DNA of 64,000 bases from Marivibrio halodurans (GCF_017963645.1 NZ_JAGMWN010000010.1:1-64000), one strand, 5' to 3'; numbered from the stretch's first letter, positions 54,662 to 64,000 are shown. The notes: a model not told the origin generated them from the sequence alone. A program made the numbers and translations.

Positions 54662-55090
54662 ATGATGCAGATCAAGGACTCGAACGGGTTCCGCCGCGTG
54701 GCGTTGGCGCTGGCGATGGTGATGGCCTTGGCGAGCCTGCCGCTGGGCGTGGCCAATGCCGGCATGGTGACCACCGACCGGGCCATCGGCCAGGGTCAGG
54801 CGGCCGAGGCGCGCGAGACGATCAAGGGCTTCATGGCCCGCGACGCGGTCGAGGAGGAACTGACCGCGCTCGGCGTCGATCCGGCCGAGGCGCAGGCGCG
54901 CGTCGGCACCCTGAGTGACCAGGAGGCGGTCGACCTCGCCCAGCGAATCGACGAAATGCCCGCCGGCCAGGGCGTCGGCGCGATCATCGGCGCGGGCGTC
55001 TTCATCTTCATCGTGTTGCTGATCACCGACCTGCTCGGCTTCACCCACGTCTTCGATTTCACCGACAAGGGCAGCGCCAACCCGACCTGA
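54662..55090 (+). CDS. PA2779 family protein
   Basis: The 142-residue protein has a signal-like N-terminus (VALALAMVMALASLPLGVANAGM), a short charged domain with MVTTDRAIG and FMARDAVEEELTALGVDPAEA, and a C-terminal membrane helix (GVGAIIGAGVFIFIVLLITDLLGF) with the conserved end THVFDF. This matches the PA2779/DUF6627 family, which is usually next to a PA2778-type peptidase, as here (9 bp later). Upstream GGAGGGCGATTAGGAG supports the ATG at 54662. The molecular role is unknown. Confidence 0.88.
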   Translation: MMQIKDSNGFRRVALALAMVMALASLPLGVANAGMVTTDRAIGQGQAAEARETIKGFMARDAVEEELTALGVDPAEAQARVGTLSDQEAVDLAQRIDEMPAGQGVGAIIGAGVFIFIVLLITDLLGFTHVFDFTDKGSANPT

Positions 55091-55099
55091 TCGCGGCGC

Positions 55100-56080
55100 A
55101 TGCTTTTCCTCGGTAATGGACGCGGCGGCGCGGCGTTCGGCCTGAAAGGGCCGGCCGCCGCGCTGTTCGCGCTTTTCCTCGCGGGCTGCGCCGGTACGCC
55201 GGTGACGGATTCGTTGACCGGCGCGGCGGGCACGGCGCCGGACGATCTGCCGCCCAAGGCGGAGCTTTCCGAAGCGCCTTTCTTCCCCCAAACGGCCTTT
55301 CATTGCGGGCCGGCGGCGATGGCCGCCGCGCTCAACGATACCGGGCTCGACACCACGCCGGACGGGCTGGCGGAGGCGCTCTTCACGCCCGGCCGCCAGG
55401 GGACCTTCAAGAGCGATGTGATCGCATCCGCCCGGCGCAACGGTCGTCTGGCCCTGCCGGTCCTCGGCATGACGGGCGGGCTGCGGCGCGTGGCGGATGG
55501 GCGGCCCGTCCTGATCCTCCAGAATCTCGGGCTGGAAATGGCCCCCAAATGGCATTACGCGCTGCTGATCGGCTATGACCTGGAAGCGGGCGAGGCGATC
55601 CTGCGTTCCGGCACGACGCGGCGCCAGACCATGGCGCTCGGCACGTTGGAGCACACCTGGCGACGCGGCGGCTTCTGGGGCGTTACTGTGGTCCCGCCCG
55701 AAGGACCGGTGCCCACGGCCACCCCATCCGGCGCCTGGATGGCCGAGGCGACGGGGATCGAGCGGGCGGGCCTGACCCAGGCCGCGCGCACCGCCTACCG
55801 CACCGCGGCCGAGACTTGGCCGGACGCGGCGGAACCGGCCCTGGCGCTCGGCAATCTGGCCTATGGTTCGGGTGACCTCGCCGCCGCCGAACGGGCGTTC
55901 GAGGAGGCGGCCGCGCGCGATCCGACGAACGATGCCGCCCTGAACAATCTGGCCTATACGCGGTTGAAGCGCGGCGACCTCGCCGGTGCCGAATCGGCCG
56001 TGGAGCGGGCCATCGCGCTCGACGGGCCGAACCGGTCCGAGGCGGAGGCGACGCGCGCGGAGATCGAGGCCGCCCGATAA
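55100..56080 (+). CDS. PA2778 family cysteine peptidase with TPR, lipoprotein
   Basis: The 326-residue product has a lipobox (LFLAGCAG, Cys near residue 30), a C39-like cysteine peptidase domain with FFPQTAFHCGPAAMA (Gln/Cys, about residues 62-76) and KWHYALLIGYD (His, ~152), and a C-terminal TPR region (~215-320). It is paired with the PA2779-type gene. Its substrate is unknown; bacteriocin-type C39 cleavage of a small secreted partner is one possibility (inference). Confidence 0.88.
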   Translation: MLFLGNGRGGAAFGLKGPAAALFALFLAGCAGTPVTDSLTGAAGTAPDDLPPKAELSEAPFFPQTAFHCGPAAMAAALNDTGLDTTPDGLAEALFTPGRQGTFKSDVIASARRNGRLALPVLGMTGGLRRVADGRPVLILQNLGLEMAPKWHYALLIGYDLEAGEAILRSGTTRRQTMALGTLEHTWRRGGFWGVTVVPPEGPVPTATPSGAWMAEATGIERAGLTQAARTAYRTAAETWPDAAEPALALGNLAYGSGDLAAAERAFEEAAARDPTNDAALNNLAYTRLKRGDLAGAESAVERAIALDGPNRSEAEATRAEIEAAR

Positions 56081-56129
56081 ACCGGCCGCGCGCTCTTTCT
56101 CGCCGCCGAATCGCGGTACCGTGCGGGCC

Positions 56130-59100
56130 ATGCGAACGGTCTTCACGATTTCCCCGACGCGCCCCTTCGTCGACGCCCTGGCAGAGGGGCTGCTGGCGGA
56201 GGCGTGCGCGCATCCGACCGGGCTGGAGCGTCTGGCGGATTATCTGGTGTTGCTGCCGACGCGGCGCGCCTGCACCGCGCTGGGGGAAGCCTTCCTGCGG
56301 GCGAGCGGCGGGCAGGCGTTGCTGCTTCCCCGCCTGCAGCCGATCGGCGATATCGACGAGGAGGATCTGATGCTGGCCGCCGCCGGCAACGCGGCGGCGG
56401 CGCGCGCCGATCTCCTCGACCTGCCGCCGGCGATCGATCCCTTGCGGCGGCGCTTCCTGCTGGCCCGACTGATCCGGAACATGCCGGATATCGGCGGCAC
56501 GCGGGAGACGCCGTCCCCCGACCGGGCGCTGATGCTGGCGGACGAGCTCGGCCGGCTGCTCGACCAGGTGCAGACGGAAGGGTTGAGCCTGGAGGCGGTC
56601 GAGAAGCTGGTACCGGAACTCTATGCCGACCACTGGCGGGTGACGGTGGAGTTCCTGGATATCCTGAAGACCCATTGGCCGATCCTGCTGGACGCCATCG
56701 GCGCGATCGATCCGGCGGCGCGGCGCGACCGCCTGATTCGCGCCCAGGCCGAGGCCTGGATGGAGACTCCGCCGGATTTCCCGGTGGTCGCGGCGGGCTC
56801 CACCGGATCGATCCCGGCCACGGCCGACCTGCTGGCCACCGTGGCGGGCCTGCCGGCGGGCCGCGTGGTGCTACCGGGCCTGGACCGGTATTTGTCCGAG
56901 GAAGATTGGCATGCCGTCCTGGAGGCGCCGACCCACCCGCAACATGGCCTGGCCCGGCTGATCGCGCGTCTGGGCCTCGACCGTGCGACGGTCGCGGATT
57001 GGCCGGAGACGGAAGCCGGGACGGAACCGGGCGGCCACGCCCGCGCCCGGTTGGTGGCTGAGGCGCTGCGCCCGGCGGAGACCACCGGCGCCTGGATGAC
57101 GGCCGGCGACATCCCGGCCGAGGCCGTCACCGGCGTCGATTGGCTGGAGGCGCCGAACGCCGCCGCCGAGGCCGGGGCCATCGCGCTGGCGCTGCGCGAG
57201 ACGCTGGAGACCGACGGTCGCACCGCCGCCCTGGTGACGCCCGACCGGACACTGGCCCGTCGGGTCGCCGCGGCGATGGAGCGCTGGGGCATCGCGGTCG
57301 ATGATTCCGCCGGGCGGCCGCTTTCCAACACGCCGGCCGGTATCTTCCTGCGTCTGGTGGGGGAGGCGGCGCTGACCGGCTTAGCCCCGGTCGCGCTGCT
57401 GGCGTTGTTGAAGCATCCGCTGGCGGGTCTCGGCCTCGCGCCCGCCGCCCTGCGCCGGGACATAAGGCGGCTGGAAATCGCCGTGCTGCGCGGACCGAAG
57501 CCGGGCCCGGGTGCGGCCGGGCTGCACGCCGCGCTCGACGCCGCAGATGTGGCGGCCGGTGCGGAGGGGGACCGGCTGACGGCGCTGGTCGAGCGGATCG
57601 AGGCGGCGCTGGGCCCGTTGATGGCGGCCCTTTCCCCCGGCGGGGAGGCCCCACCCACCATGCAGGCCGCGAGCCTGATCGAAACGCATATCGCGGCGGC
57701 GGAAGCCGTCGCCGCGACGGAGACGGAGGAGGGTGCCGCCCGCCTCTGGCGTGGGGAGGACGGGGAGGCGCTGGGCGAATTGCTGGCCGGGGCGCTGGAT
57801 GCCGCGGGCGCCGACCATGCGCTGGAAGCGATCGCGGGCGGCGATTATCCGGCCGTGCTGGAAGCGCTGATGATCGGCGTCAATGTCCGCCCGCGCCACG
57901 GCCGCCATCCGCGCGTCTTCATCTGGGGGCCGCTGGAGGCGCGGTTGCAGCATGCGGACCTGATCGTCCTCGGCGGGTTGAACGAGGGGACATGGCCGAT
58001 GGAGCCGGAGGCCGATCCCTGGATGTCGCGGCCGATGCGCCGGGATTTCGGCCTGCCGGCGCAGGAACGGCGCATCGGCCTCGCCGCGCATGATTTCGCC
58101 CAGGCCTTCGCCGCGCCGCGCCTGCTGCTGACCCGCGCCAGCAAGATCGACGGCCAGCCCACGGTGCCGAGCCGTTGGTTGGAACGCCTCGCCGTCGTGC
58201 TGGCCCGGGCCGGACTGTCCGACCGGTTGGCGCCGAACCGGGGCTGGGCCGGCCGTCTGGTGGATTGGGAACGCGCGCTGCACGCGGAAAGCACGCGGCG
58301 CTTCCTGGAGCCGCCGGCACCCCGCCCGCCGGTCGCGGCGCGCCCGCGCGCGCTGTCCGTCACGCGGGTGGAGACATGGCTGCGCGATCCCTATTCGATC
58401 TTCGCCGAACGTATCCTGGGGCTGCGCCGCCTGGACGATATCGATGCCGATTTCGGCGCGGCGGAACGCGGCAGCTTCATCCACCGCGCGCTGGAGCTGT
58501 TCGTCGAGCGCGCGCCGCCCGACCGGCCCTTGCCGTCGGAGGAGGAGGCGCTCTCCCTGCTGCTGCGTTGCGGGGAGGAGGCGTTCGGCCCGCACGCCCT
58601 CGACCGGCCGGAGGTCCATGCCTTCTGGTGGCCGCGCTATGAGCGGATCGCGCGCTGGTTCCTCGCCCGCGAGATCGAACGGCGGGAGACCCAGGGCCTC
58701 GTCGCCAGCGCGACGGAGATCAAGGGGCGCCATGTCATCGACGGCCCCGCCGGTCCCTTCACCCTGAGCGCGACGGCGGACCGGATCGATCTTCTGCATG
58801 GCGGGGGATACGCCATCATCGACTACAAGACCGGCACCCCGCCGAGCGCCAGGGACCTGAAGGCCGGCTATGCCCCGCAATTGCCGCTGGAAGCCGCCAT
58901 GGCGATGGAGGGCGCCTTTCCCGACCTGCCGCCCGCGGCGGTGGTGGAACTGGCCTATTGGCGGCTTTCCGGTGGCGACCCACCGGGCGAGGTCAAGACG
59001 CCCAATGTCGATATCGGCCAGATCGCGCCGGAGGCGCTGGACGGGCTGCACCGGCTGGTCGCGCGCTTCGACGACCCGGCGCGCGCCTATACCGCCCTGC

Positions 59101-59195
59101 CCCGACCGGCCCGCGCGCCGCGTTTCAACGACTACGCCCATCTGGCCCGCGTGGCGGAATGGGCGCGCGCGGATCTCGGCGGAGGCGAGGGATGA
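56130..59195 (+). CDS. addB: Double-strand break repair nuclease subunit AddB (alphaproteobacterial type)
   Basis: The 1021-residue protein begins VFTISPTRPFVDALAEGLL, with an inactivated helicase-like region (LVLLPTRRAC; no Walker A) and a C-terminal PD-(D/E)xK nuclease with RGSFIHRALELF and IIDYKTGTPPS (catalytic Asp and Lys). The four cysteines that hold the Fe-S cluster in Gram-positive AddB are not seen in the C-terminal part, as expected for this subgroup. It pairs with AddA to resect breaks for RecA. A 22-nt gap precedes addA. Confidence 0.95.
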   Translation: MRTVFTISPTRPFVDALAEGLLAEACAHPTGLERLADYLVLLPTRRACTALGEAFLRASGGQALLLPRLQPIGDIDEEDLMLAAAGNAAAARADLLDLPPAIDPLRRRFLLARLIRNMPDIGGTRETPSPDRALMLADELGRLLDQVQTEGLSLEAVEKLVPELYADHWRVTVEFLDILKTHWPILLDAIGAIDPAARRDRLIRAQAEAWMETPPDFPVVAAGSTGSIPATADLLATVAGLPAGRVVLPGLDRYLSEEDWHAVLEAPTHPQHGLARLIARLGLDRATVADWPETEAGTEPGGHARARLVAEALRPAETTGAWMTAGDIPAEAVTGVDWLEAPNAAAEAGAIALALRETLETDGRTAALVTPDRTLARRVAAAMERWGIAVDDSAGRPLSNTPAGIFLRLVGEAALTGLAPVALLALLKHPLAGLGLAPAALRRDIRRLEIAVLRGPKPGPGAAGLHAALDAADVAAGAEGDRLTALVERIEAALGPLMAALSPGGEAPPTMQAASLIETHIAAAEAVAATETEEGAARLWRGEDGEALGELLAGALDAAGADHALEAIAGGDYPAVLEALMIGVNVRPRHGRHPRVFIWGPLEARLQHADLIVLGGLNEGTWPMEPEADPWMSRPMRRDFGLPAQERRIGLAAHDFAQAFAAPRLLLTRASKIDGQPTVPSRWLERLAVVLARAGLSDRLAPNRGWAGRLVDWERALHAESTRRFLEPPAPRPPVAARPRALSVTRVETWLRDPYSIFAERILGLRRLDDIDADFGAAERGSFIHRALELFVERAPPDRPLPSEEEALSLLLRCGEEAFGPHALDRPEVHAFWWPRYERIARWFLAREIERRETQGLVASATEIKGRHVIDGPAGPFTLSATADRIDLLHGGGYAIIDYKTGTPPSARDLKAGYAPQLPLEAAMAMEGAFPDLPPAAVVELAYWRLSGGDPPGEVKTPNVDIGQIAPEALDGLHRLVARFDDPARAYTALPRPARAPRFNDYAHLARVAEWARADLGGGEG

Positions 59196-59216
59196 GGAAG
59201 AAGAGGATGGCATGCC

Positions 59217-62200
59217 ATGACCGCTGACCTCTCCCCCAGCGCGATCCAGCGCGGCGCGGCTGATCCGATGTCGAGCGTCTGGGTCGAGGCCAATGCCGGC
59301 AGCGGCAAGACCAAGGTGCTGACCGACCGCGTGCTGGCCCTGATGGTGAACGGCACGCCGCCGGAGAAGATCCTGTGCATCACCTTCACCAAGGCGGCGG
59401 CGGCGGAGATGGCGAACCGCCTGAACCGGCGGCTGGGGGAATGGACGGGGCTGGGCGACGCGGCGCTTCGCGCGGCGATCCGCGACCTCGACGGCGGCGC
59501 GGTCGGGCCGGAGAAGCTGGCCCGCGCGCGCCGCCTGTTCGCCACCGTCCTCGACGTGCCGGGCGGGCTGAAGATCCAGACGGTGCACAGCTTCTGCCAG
59601 TCGCTGCTGGGTCGCTTCCCGCTGGAGGCCGGGGTCAGCCCGCGCTTCGAGGTGATGGAGGAACGCGAGGCCGCGGAGCTGATGCGCATCGCCCGCGATA
59701 CCGTGCTGCGCGCGGCGCGCGGCGGCGGGCCGATCGCCGACGCGCTGGGCGCCGTCACCCGGCGCGCGCAGGAGGATCAGTTCGCCGACCTGATGCGCGC
59801 CCTGTCCAGCGAACGCGCGCGCCTTGCCCGCGCGCTGGGACCGGAGCGGGATGTCGAGGGGGCCGTCGCGCGGCTGGCCGACGTGCTGGACGTCGATCCG
59901 GCGGGCAGCGAGGCCGCGATCCTCGAGGCCGCCTGCGACGACGCGGCCTTCGACCTGATGGGTTTGCGCGGCGCGGCCCAGCGGTTGCTGGAGGACCCGC
60001 AGGCGAAGAAGACGGATCAGGACACCGCGCGCCTTCTCCTCGGCTGGATCGCGGGCGGGCCGGAGAGCCGGGTGGCGCGCTTCGCCGACCACATGGAACG
60101 CTTCCTGGCCAAGAGCAAGGATTACGCGCCGAAGGAGATGAAGTCGCTCGCCACCAAGAAGATGCTGGAGGTCTATCCCGATATCGAGGGCATCCTGCTG
60201 GGCGAGCAGCGCCGGCTTCAGTTCGTCGACCAGCGCCTGCGCCGGCAGGCGACCTTCGAGGCGACGGCGGGGCTGATCCGCCTCGGCGCGCGCATCCTGG
60301 ACGCCTATGACCGGGCGAAGGCGGCGCGCGCGCGCCTCGACTACGACGACCTGATCGTCAAGGCGCGCGACCTGCTGGCCGGGGACGGGGCGCCGCCCTG
60401 GGTTCTGTTCAAGCTCGATGGCGGGTTGGAGCATATCCTGATCGACGAGGCCCAGGACACCAATCCGGAGCAATGGGAGATCGTCGGCGCGCTGGCCGAC
60501 GAGTTCTTCGCCGGCGAGGGGACGGCCGGCGCGATGCCCCGCACGGTCTTCGCCGTCGGCGACGCGAAGCAATCGATCTACAGCTTCCAGCGCGCGGACC
60601 CCCGCGCCTTCCAGGCGATGCGCCATCACTTCGCCGCGCGCGCGCGGGAGGCGGGCCAGGGATTCCGGGGCGTCGGCTTCGATTTCTCCTTCCGCTCCGC
60701 CGAGGCGGTGCTGCGGGCGGTCGACGCCACCTTCGCCGAACGGCCCGCCGCCGACGGCGTGCGGGGGGAGGACGGCATCGTCCGCCACCGCCCGCAGCGC
60801 GCCGGCCATGGCGGGCGGGTCGAGCTCTGGCCCCTGATCGGTCCCGGCGACGCGGTGGAGGAGGAAGACGCCTGGTCCCCGCCCGAGGCCAGCGCCATCG
60901 CCGACAGCCCGGGCTATCGCCTGGCCGAGGGGCTGGCGCGGGAGATCGCCGGCTGGATCGGCGCGGAGCCGGTGCCGAGCCTGGGGCGCCCGGCGCGCGC
61001 GGGCGACATCATGGTGCTGGTGCGCCATCGCACCGGCTTCGTCGATCAACTGGTCCGCGCGTTGAAGCGGCGCGACGTGCCCGTCGCCGGCGTCGACCGC
61101 ATGGTCCTGACCGAGCAGATCGCGGTCATGGACCTGTTGGCGCTGGGTCATTTCCTGCTGCTGCCGGAGGATGACCTCAGCCTCGCCGCCGTGCTGAAGA
61201 GCCCGCTGATCGGCCTCGACGACGATGATCTGTTCCGCCTCGCCCACGCGCGCGGGAAGAAGAGCCTGTGGCGCCGCCTGCGCGAGGTGGCGGAGGAGGA
61301 CCCGAGGCTCGCGGAAATCCGCGACTGGCTGGCCGGTCATCTGGCCGACGCCGACCGGCGCCCGCCCTTCGAGCTTTACCACGACGTGCTGACCCGCCCC
61401 GCCCCGGCGCCCGTCGGGCCGGAGGGCGAGACGGTGCCCGGGCGCCGGGCGATGATCGCGCGGCTGGGAACGGAGGCGGAGGATCCGCTCGACGAGTTCC
61501 TGTCGCTGGCGCTCGGCCATGAGCGCAGCGGCCCCGCCTCCCTCCAGGGCTTCCTCGCCTGGTTCGCGCGCGGCAAGGCGGAGATCAAGCGCGACCTGGA
61601 AACCGGCCAGCGCGACGAGGTGCGTATCCTGACCGTCCACGGCGCCAAGGGGCTGGAGGCGCCGATCGTGGTGTTGCCCGACAGCGTCTCGAAGCCGCGC
61701 GGCGGGCAGGGACCGGCTCTGCGCTGGATGACCGTGCCGCCGCGTCCCGGCGCGCGCGCGGGCGCCTATGACGCGGAAAGCCGGGTGCTGCCCCTGTGGA
61801 CGCCGAAGGCGCGCTATCAGGAGGAGCATGCCGCCGACCTGAAGCTCGACGAGGACGCGGCGCGCGCGCAGGAATATCGCCGCCTGCTCTATGTCGCGAT
61901 GACGCGCGCGGCCGACCGGCTGATCGTCTGCGGTCATCACGGGGCGACCGCCCCGGCGGAGGATTGCTGGTACCGGCTGGTCCAGGCGGGGCTGGAGCGG
62001 TTGGCGGACGAGTCGATCCTGACCCGGGAGGAGAACTGGACGGTGGCGGCCGACAGCCCGGTCGCCTGGAGCGGGGAGCGGCTGATCCTGGAACGCCCGC
62101 AGAGGGAAGAGGTCGCGGCGCCCGAGGCCGCCGACGCCGCGCGCGCCGTGGCCGCCGTGCCGGATTGGATCGATGCCCCGCCCCCGGCGGAACCCTCGCC

Positions 62201-62798
62201 GCCGCGCCCGCTGGCCCCCTCGCGCCCGCGCGACGCCGACCCGCCGGTACGCTCGCCGCGCGGCAGCACGGCCAATGCCGTGGGGTTCCTCAGCGTGCGG
62301 CGCGGGCGGCTCGTCCACCGGCTGTTGCAGACCCTCCCCGACCTGCCGGCCGGAACCCGGGCGGAAGCCTGCCGGCGCTTCCTCGCCCGGCCGAGCCATG
62401 GGCTGAGCGAGGCGGAGGTCGATGCACTGACGGCGGAGGTGATGGGCGTGATCGACGCGCCGGACCTCGCCCCCCTCTTCGCGCCGGGCAGCCGGGCGGA
62501 GGCGCCGCTGGTCGGCCTCGGCCCGATCGACGCGGAGGGCGGGCGCGCCGTCGTCACCGGTCAGGTCGATCGGCTTGCCGTGACCCCGGCCGGCATCTTC
62601 GTCGCGGACTACAAGACCTTGCGCCCGCCACCCGTCGATCCGGCCGACGCCCCCATCGCCTATCTGCGGCAGATGGCGCATTACCGCGCGCTGCTGCGGG
62701 AGATCTACCCGGGGCGGCCGATCGCCTGCGCGCTGGTCTGGACCGACGGGCCGCGCCTGGCGCTTCTGCCGGACGGGTTGCTGGACAGCGTCCTTTAA
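59217..62798 (+). CDS. addA: Double-strand break repair helicase/nuclease AddA
   Basis: The 1193-residue UvrD-type helicase has Walker A EANAGSGKTKVL, motif Ia CITFTKAAAAEMANRL, Walker B ILIDEAQDTNPEQW, motif III GDAKQSIYSFQRADP, motif V LTVHGAKGLEAPIV, motif VI LLYVAMTRAADRL, and a C-terminal nuclease motif VADYKTLRPP. It unwinds and cuts DNA ends with AddB. The long length fits alphaproteobacterial AddA. GAGGA lies about 10 nt before the ATG. Confidence 0.96.
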   Translation: MTADLSPSAIQRGAADPMSSVWVEANAGSGKTKVLTDRVLALMVNGTPPEKILCITFTKAAAAEMANRLNRRLGEWTGLGDAALRAAIRDLDGGAVGPEKLARARRLFATVLDVPGGLKIQTVHSFCQSLLGRFPLEAGVSPRFEVMEEREAAELMRIARDTVLRAARGGGPIADALGAVTRRAQEDQFADLMRALSSERARLARALGPERDVEGAVARLADVLDVDPAGSEAAILEAACDDAAFDLMGLRGAAQRLLEDPQAKKTDQDTARLLLGWIAGGPESRVARFADHMERFLAKSKDYAPKEMKSLATKKMLEVYPDIEGILLGEQRRLQFVDQRLRRQATFEATAGLIRLGARILDAYDRAKAARARLDYDDLIVKARDLLAGDGAPPWVLFKLDGGLEHILIDEAQDTNPEQWEIVGALADEFFAGEGTAGAMPRTVFAVGDAKQSIYSFQRADPRAFQAMRHHFAARAREAGQGFRGVGFDFSFRSAEAVLRAVDATFAERPAADGVRGEDGIVRHRPQRAGHGGRVELWPLIGPGDAVEEEDAWSPPEASAIADSPGYRLAEGLAREIAGWIGAEPVPSLGRPARAGDIMVLVRHRTGFVDQLVRALKRRDVPVAGVDRMVLTEQIAVMDLLALGHFLLLPEDDLSLAAVLKSPLIGLDDDDLFRLAHARGKKSLWRRLREVAEEDPRLAEIRDWLAGHLADADRRPPFELYHDVLTRPAPAPVGPEGETVPGRRAMIARLGTEAEDPLDEFLSLALGHERSGPASLQGFLAWFARGKAEIKRDLETGQRDEVRILTVHGAKGLEAPIVVLPDSVSKPRGGQGPALRWMTVPPRPGARAGAYDAESRVLPLWTPKARYQEEHAADLKLDEDAARAQEYRRLLYVAMTRAADRLIVCGHHGATAPAEDCWYRLVQAGLERLADESILTREENWTVAADSPVAWSGERLILERPQREEVAAPEAADAARAVAAVPDWIDAPPPAEPSPPRPLAPSRPRDADPPVRSPRGSTANAVGFLSVRRGRLVHRLLQTLPDLPAGTRAEACRRFLARPSHGLSEAEVDALTAEVMGVIDAPDLAPLFAPGSRAEAPLVGLGPIDAEGGRAVVTGQVDRLAVTPAGIFVADYKTLRPPPVDPADAPIAYLRQMAHYRALLREIYPGRPIACALVWTDGPRLALLPDGLLDSVL

Positions 62799-62884
62799 GG
62801 CCGCTCGCGAAAGGGACGGTTGGGACCGGGCGGCTCAAGACCAATTCCCACCGGCCGTATCGACGGATGCATGGCGGGCGGGTA

Positions 62885-63499
62885 ATGAATGCCGTCATGC
62901 TCCCCTTCGCCGCCGCCGTCTTCTTCCTGATCGTCACCCCCGGGCCGGGGGTGCTGTCCATCGCCGGTGTCGGCTCCGGCTTTGGGGTCGCGGCCGGGAA
63001 CCGCTATCTGATCGGACTTTGGATCGGCAATAACGCGGTCGCGGCGATGGTGGCGAGCGGGCTGGCCGCCATCGTCCTGGCCGAGCCGACGGTGCGCGCG
63101 GTGCTGCTCTATCTCTCCGTCGCCTATCTTTTCTACCTGGCGGCGCGGATCGCGCTCGCCGGCTCCGACATCGCCTTCGTGGAGAAGGAGAAGGCTCCCG
63201 GAATCCTGAATGGCGTGACGCTGCAACTGATCAATCCGAAGGCCTATGCCGTCCACACGACCCTGTTCGGCGGCTTCGCCTTCCTGCCCGCCCAGCCGCT
63301 GGCCGAGATCGGGCTGAAATTCCTGATAATGAACGCGATCTGGATTCCGCTGCATTATCTCTGGCTCGGTGCCGGGGTCACGCTGCGCCGGCTGGATCTG
63401 GCGCCGCGCACCCACCGGGCGATCAATATCCTGATGGCGCTCTCGATGCTCGCGGTCGTCGTGCTCGCCCTATTGGCTCAGAAGGACGCGATCGGATGA
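62885..63499 (+). CDS. LysE/RhtB family amino-acid exporter
   Basis: The 204-residue membrane protein has about six helices and the LysE/RhtB signatures FFLIVTPGPGVLSIAG near the start, GFGVAAGNRYLIGL, and NPKAYAVHTTLF in the middle. The ATG at 62885 is preferred over 62867 because it gives the usual family length. Substrates are amino acids or derivatives, not predictable. It ends with a 4-bp ATGA overlap with the oxidoreductase gene, so the two are probably co-transcribed. Confidence 0.88.
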   Translation: MNAVMLPFAAAVFFLIVTPGPGVLSIAGVGSGFGVAAGNRYLIGLWIGNNAVAAMVASGLAAIVLAEPTVRAVLLYLSVAYLFYLAARIALAGSDIAFVEKEKAPGILNGVTLQLINPKAYAVHTTLFGGFAFLPAQPLAEIGLKFLIMNAIWIPLHYLWLGAGVTLRRLDLAPRTHRAINILMALSMLAVVVLALLAQKDAIG

Positions 63500-64000
63500 A
63501 TGGCCCGCATAACGGCCCGCATGTCGCCGTCGTCGGCGCCGGAATCGTCGGCGCGGCCTGCGCCCTTTACCTCGCCCGCGCGGGCGCGCGGGTTACCGTG
63601 GTCGATCGCGCGGATGGTCCGGGCCGGGGCGTCACGGCGGCCAGTTTCGGCTGGGTCGGGCTGCTCGCCGGGCTGGACGAGCAGGATGACGACGCCTTCG
63701 CCCGGCGGCTGGAGGCGGTCGCGGAATGGCGCCGGCTGATCGAGGTGATGGGCTCCGCCCTGCCGGCGCGGCGGGTCGGCGCGATCGCCTGGGGCGACGA
63801 GGCCCCGGCGGCGGGAAAGCTGGCCGAGAATCCTCGCCTTCGCGCCGCCGGGATCGCCCTGATCGCCCGTGCCGAGATCGCGGCGCGGGAACCGGCGCTG
63901 CGTCACCCCCCGCCCCATGCGGCCTTGGCGGCCGACGAATGGGCGGTGGAGACGGAAGCGGCGGCCCAGATGCTGCTCCGCGCGGCGGCGGAGGCGGGCG
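63496..64000 (+). CDS. FAD-dependent oxidoreductase (DadA-like), N-terminal part, runs off window
   Basis: The open frame starts at ATG 63496 and has no stop before the window end. The first 168 residues show the FAD-binding motif VAVVGAGIVGAACALYLARAG with acidic VVDRADG, then RGVTAASFGWVG, as in D-amino-acid/glycine oxidase-like (DAO) enzymes. The N-terminus carries a small duplication NGPHNGPH from a repeated 12-bp unit. Coupling to a LysE exporter suggests amino-acid metabolism (inference). Confidence 0.85.
   Translation, partial: MNGPHNGPHVAVVGAGIVGAACALYLARAGARVTVVDRADGPGRGVTAASFGWVGLLAGLDEQDDDAFARRLEAVAEWRRLIEVMGSALPARRVGAIAWGDEAPAAGKLAENPRLRAAGIALIARAEIAAREPALRHPPPHAALAADEWAVETEAAAQMLLRAAAEAG

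Noticed and set aside
52922-56146. 1074-codon minus-strand frame opposite tsaD, gpsA and the PA2778-type gene
   Set aside because: It spans several well-supported genes and has no family resemblance.
57381-62681. 1766-codon antisense frame opposite addB-addA
   Set aside because: High GC removes stops in antisense frames. The sequence is Arg/Gly/Pro/His-rich without domains, while addB and addA on the other strand carry all catalytic motifs.

Overview
The window is 64 kb of GC-rich chromosome from an alphaproteobacterium, most likely of the Rhodospirillales/Rhodovibrionales type. The evidence is the family set: AddAB instead of RecBCD, a hemC-hemD-mitofilin-hemY heme locus, a ccoNOQP-GHIS cbb3 oxidase cluster under an FNR/FixK-type box, aerobic-type cobalamin genes (cobO, cobQ, cobU/cobP, cobW), a TamA/TamB pair and PA2779/PA2778-type proteins. 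This placement is inferred from gene content; no rRNA is present. Coding density is high, and many neighbouring genes overlap by 4 bp (ATGA or GTGA).

Layout. 1-799: 3' end of a TPR protein built from near-identical 126-bp units. 858-6354 (minus): five overlapping genes for a cell-surface pathway (GT39-like mannosyltransferase-type membrane protein, GT2 glycosyltransferase, LPG-synthase-TM flippase-like protein, SAM methyltransferase, FemAB/GNAT-like acyltransferase). 6568-8076: soluble chemoreceptor with two PAS-like modules, followed by a clear terminator. 8179-14746 (minus): tamA-tamB. 14985-16657: a lower-GC 1.5-kb segment bounded by two ~82-bp imperfect direct repeats, one abutting the 3' end of tRNA-Arg(ACG), carrying a peptidoglycan-binding/zinc-ribbon protein and an unknown acidic protein. 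17033-19495: lipoprotein, DUF4864 protein, gpt. 19535-22546 (minus): cobO, a SYLF-domain gene, cobQ. 22700-29252: a polytopic membrane protein, then a complete HAAT-type ABC importer (Tat-exported binding protein, two permeases, two ATPases). 29366-32171: hybrid histidine kinase whose H-box histidine is arginine, overlapping tail-to-tail with a hemerythrin gene. 32380-40546: complete cbb3 oxidase and assembly cluster. 40552-43717 (minus): cobW, cobU, a small membrane protein and an epimerase. 43815-47268: TPR protein, gshB, SirB1-like and BON lipoprotein. 47388-52276 (minus): hemC, a hemD-mitofilin gene fusion, hemY. 52374-54517: tsaD-gpsA. 54662-56080: PA2779/PA2778 pair. 56130-62798: addB-addA. 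62885-64000: LysE-type exporter and the start of an FAD-dependent oxidoreductase that runs off the window.

How it fits together. The hem genes, ccoG/H/I/S and the hemerythrin/FNR box form a respiratory, heme and low-oxygen theme, with cobalamin synthesis split over two loci. The points most worth a second look are the HemD-mitofilin (Mic60-like) translational fusion, the kinase lacking its phospho-acceptor histidine while keeping the REC aspartate and HPt histidine, the tRNA-Arg flanked segment, a perfect 14-bp palindrome upstream of the ABC importer, and the five-gene surface operon.
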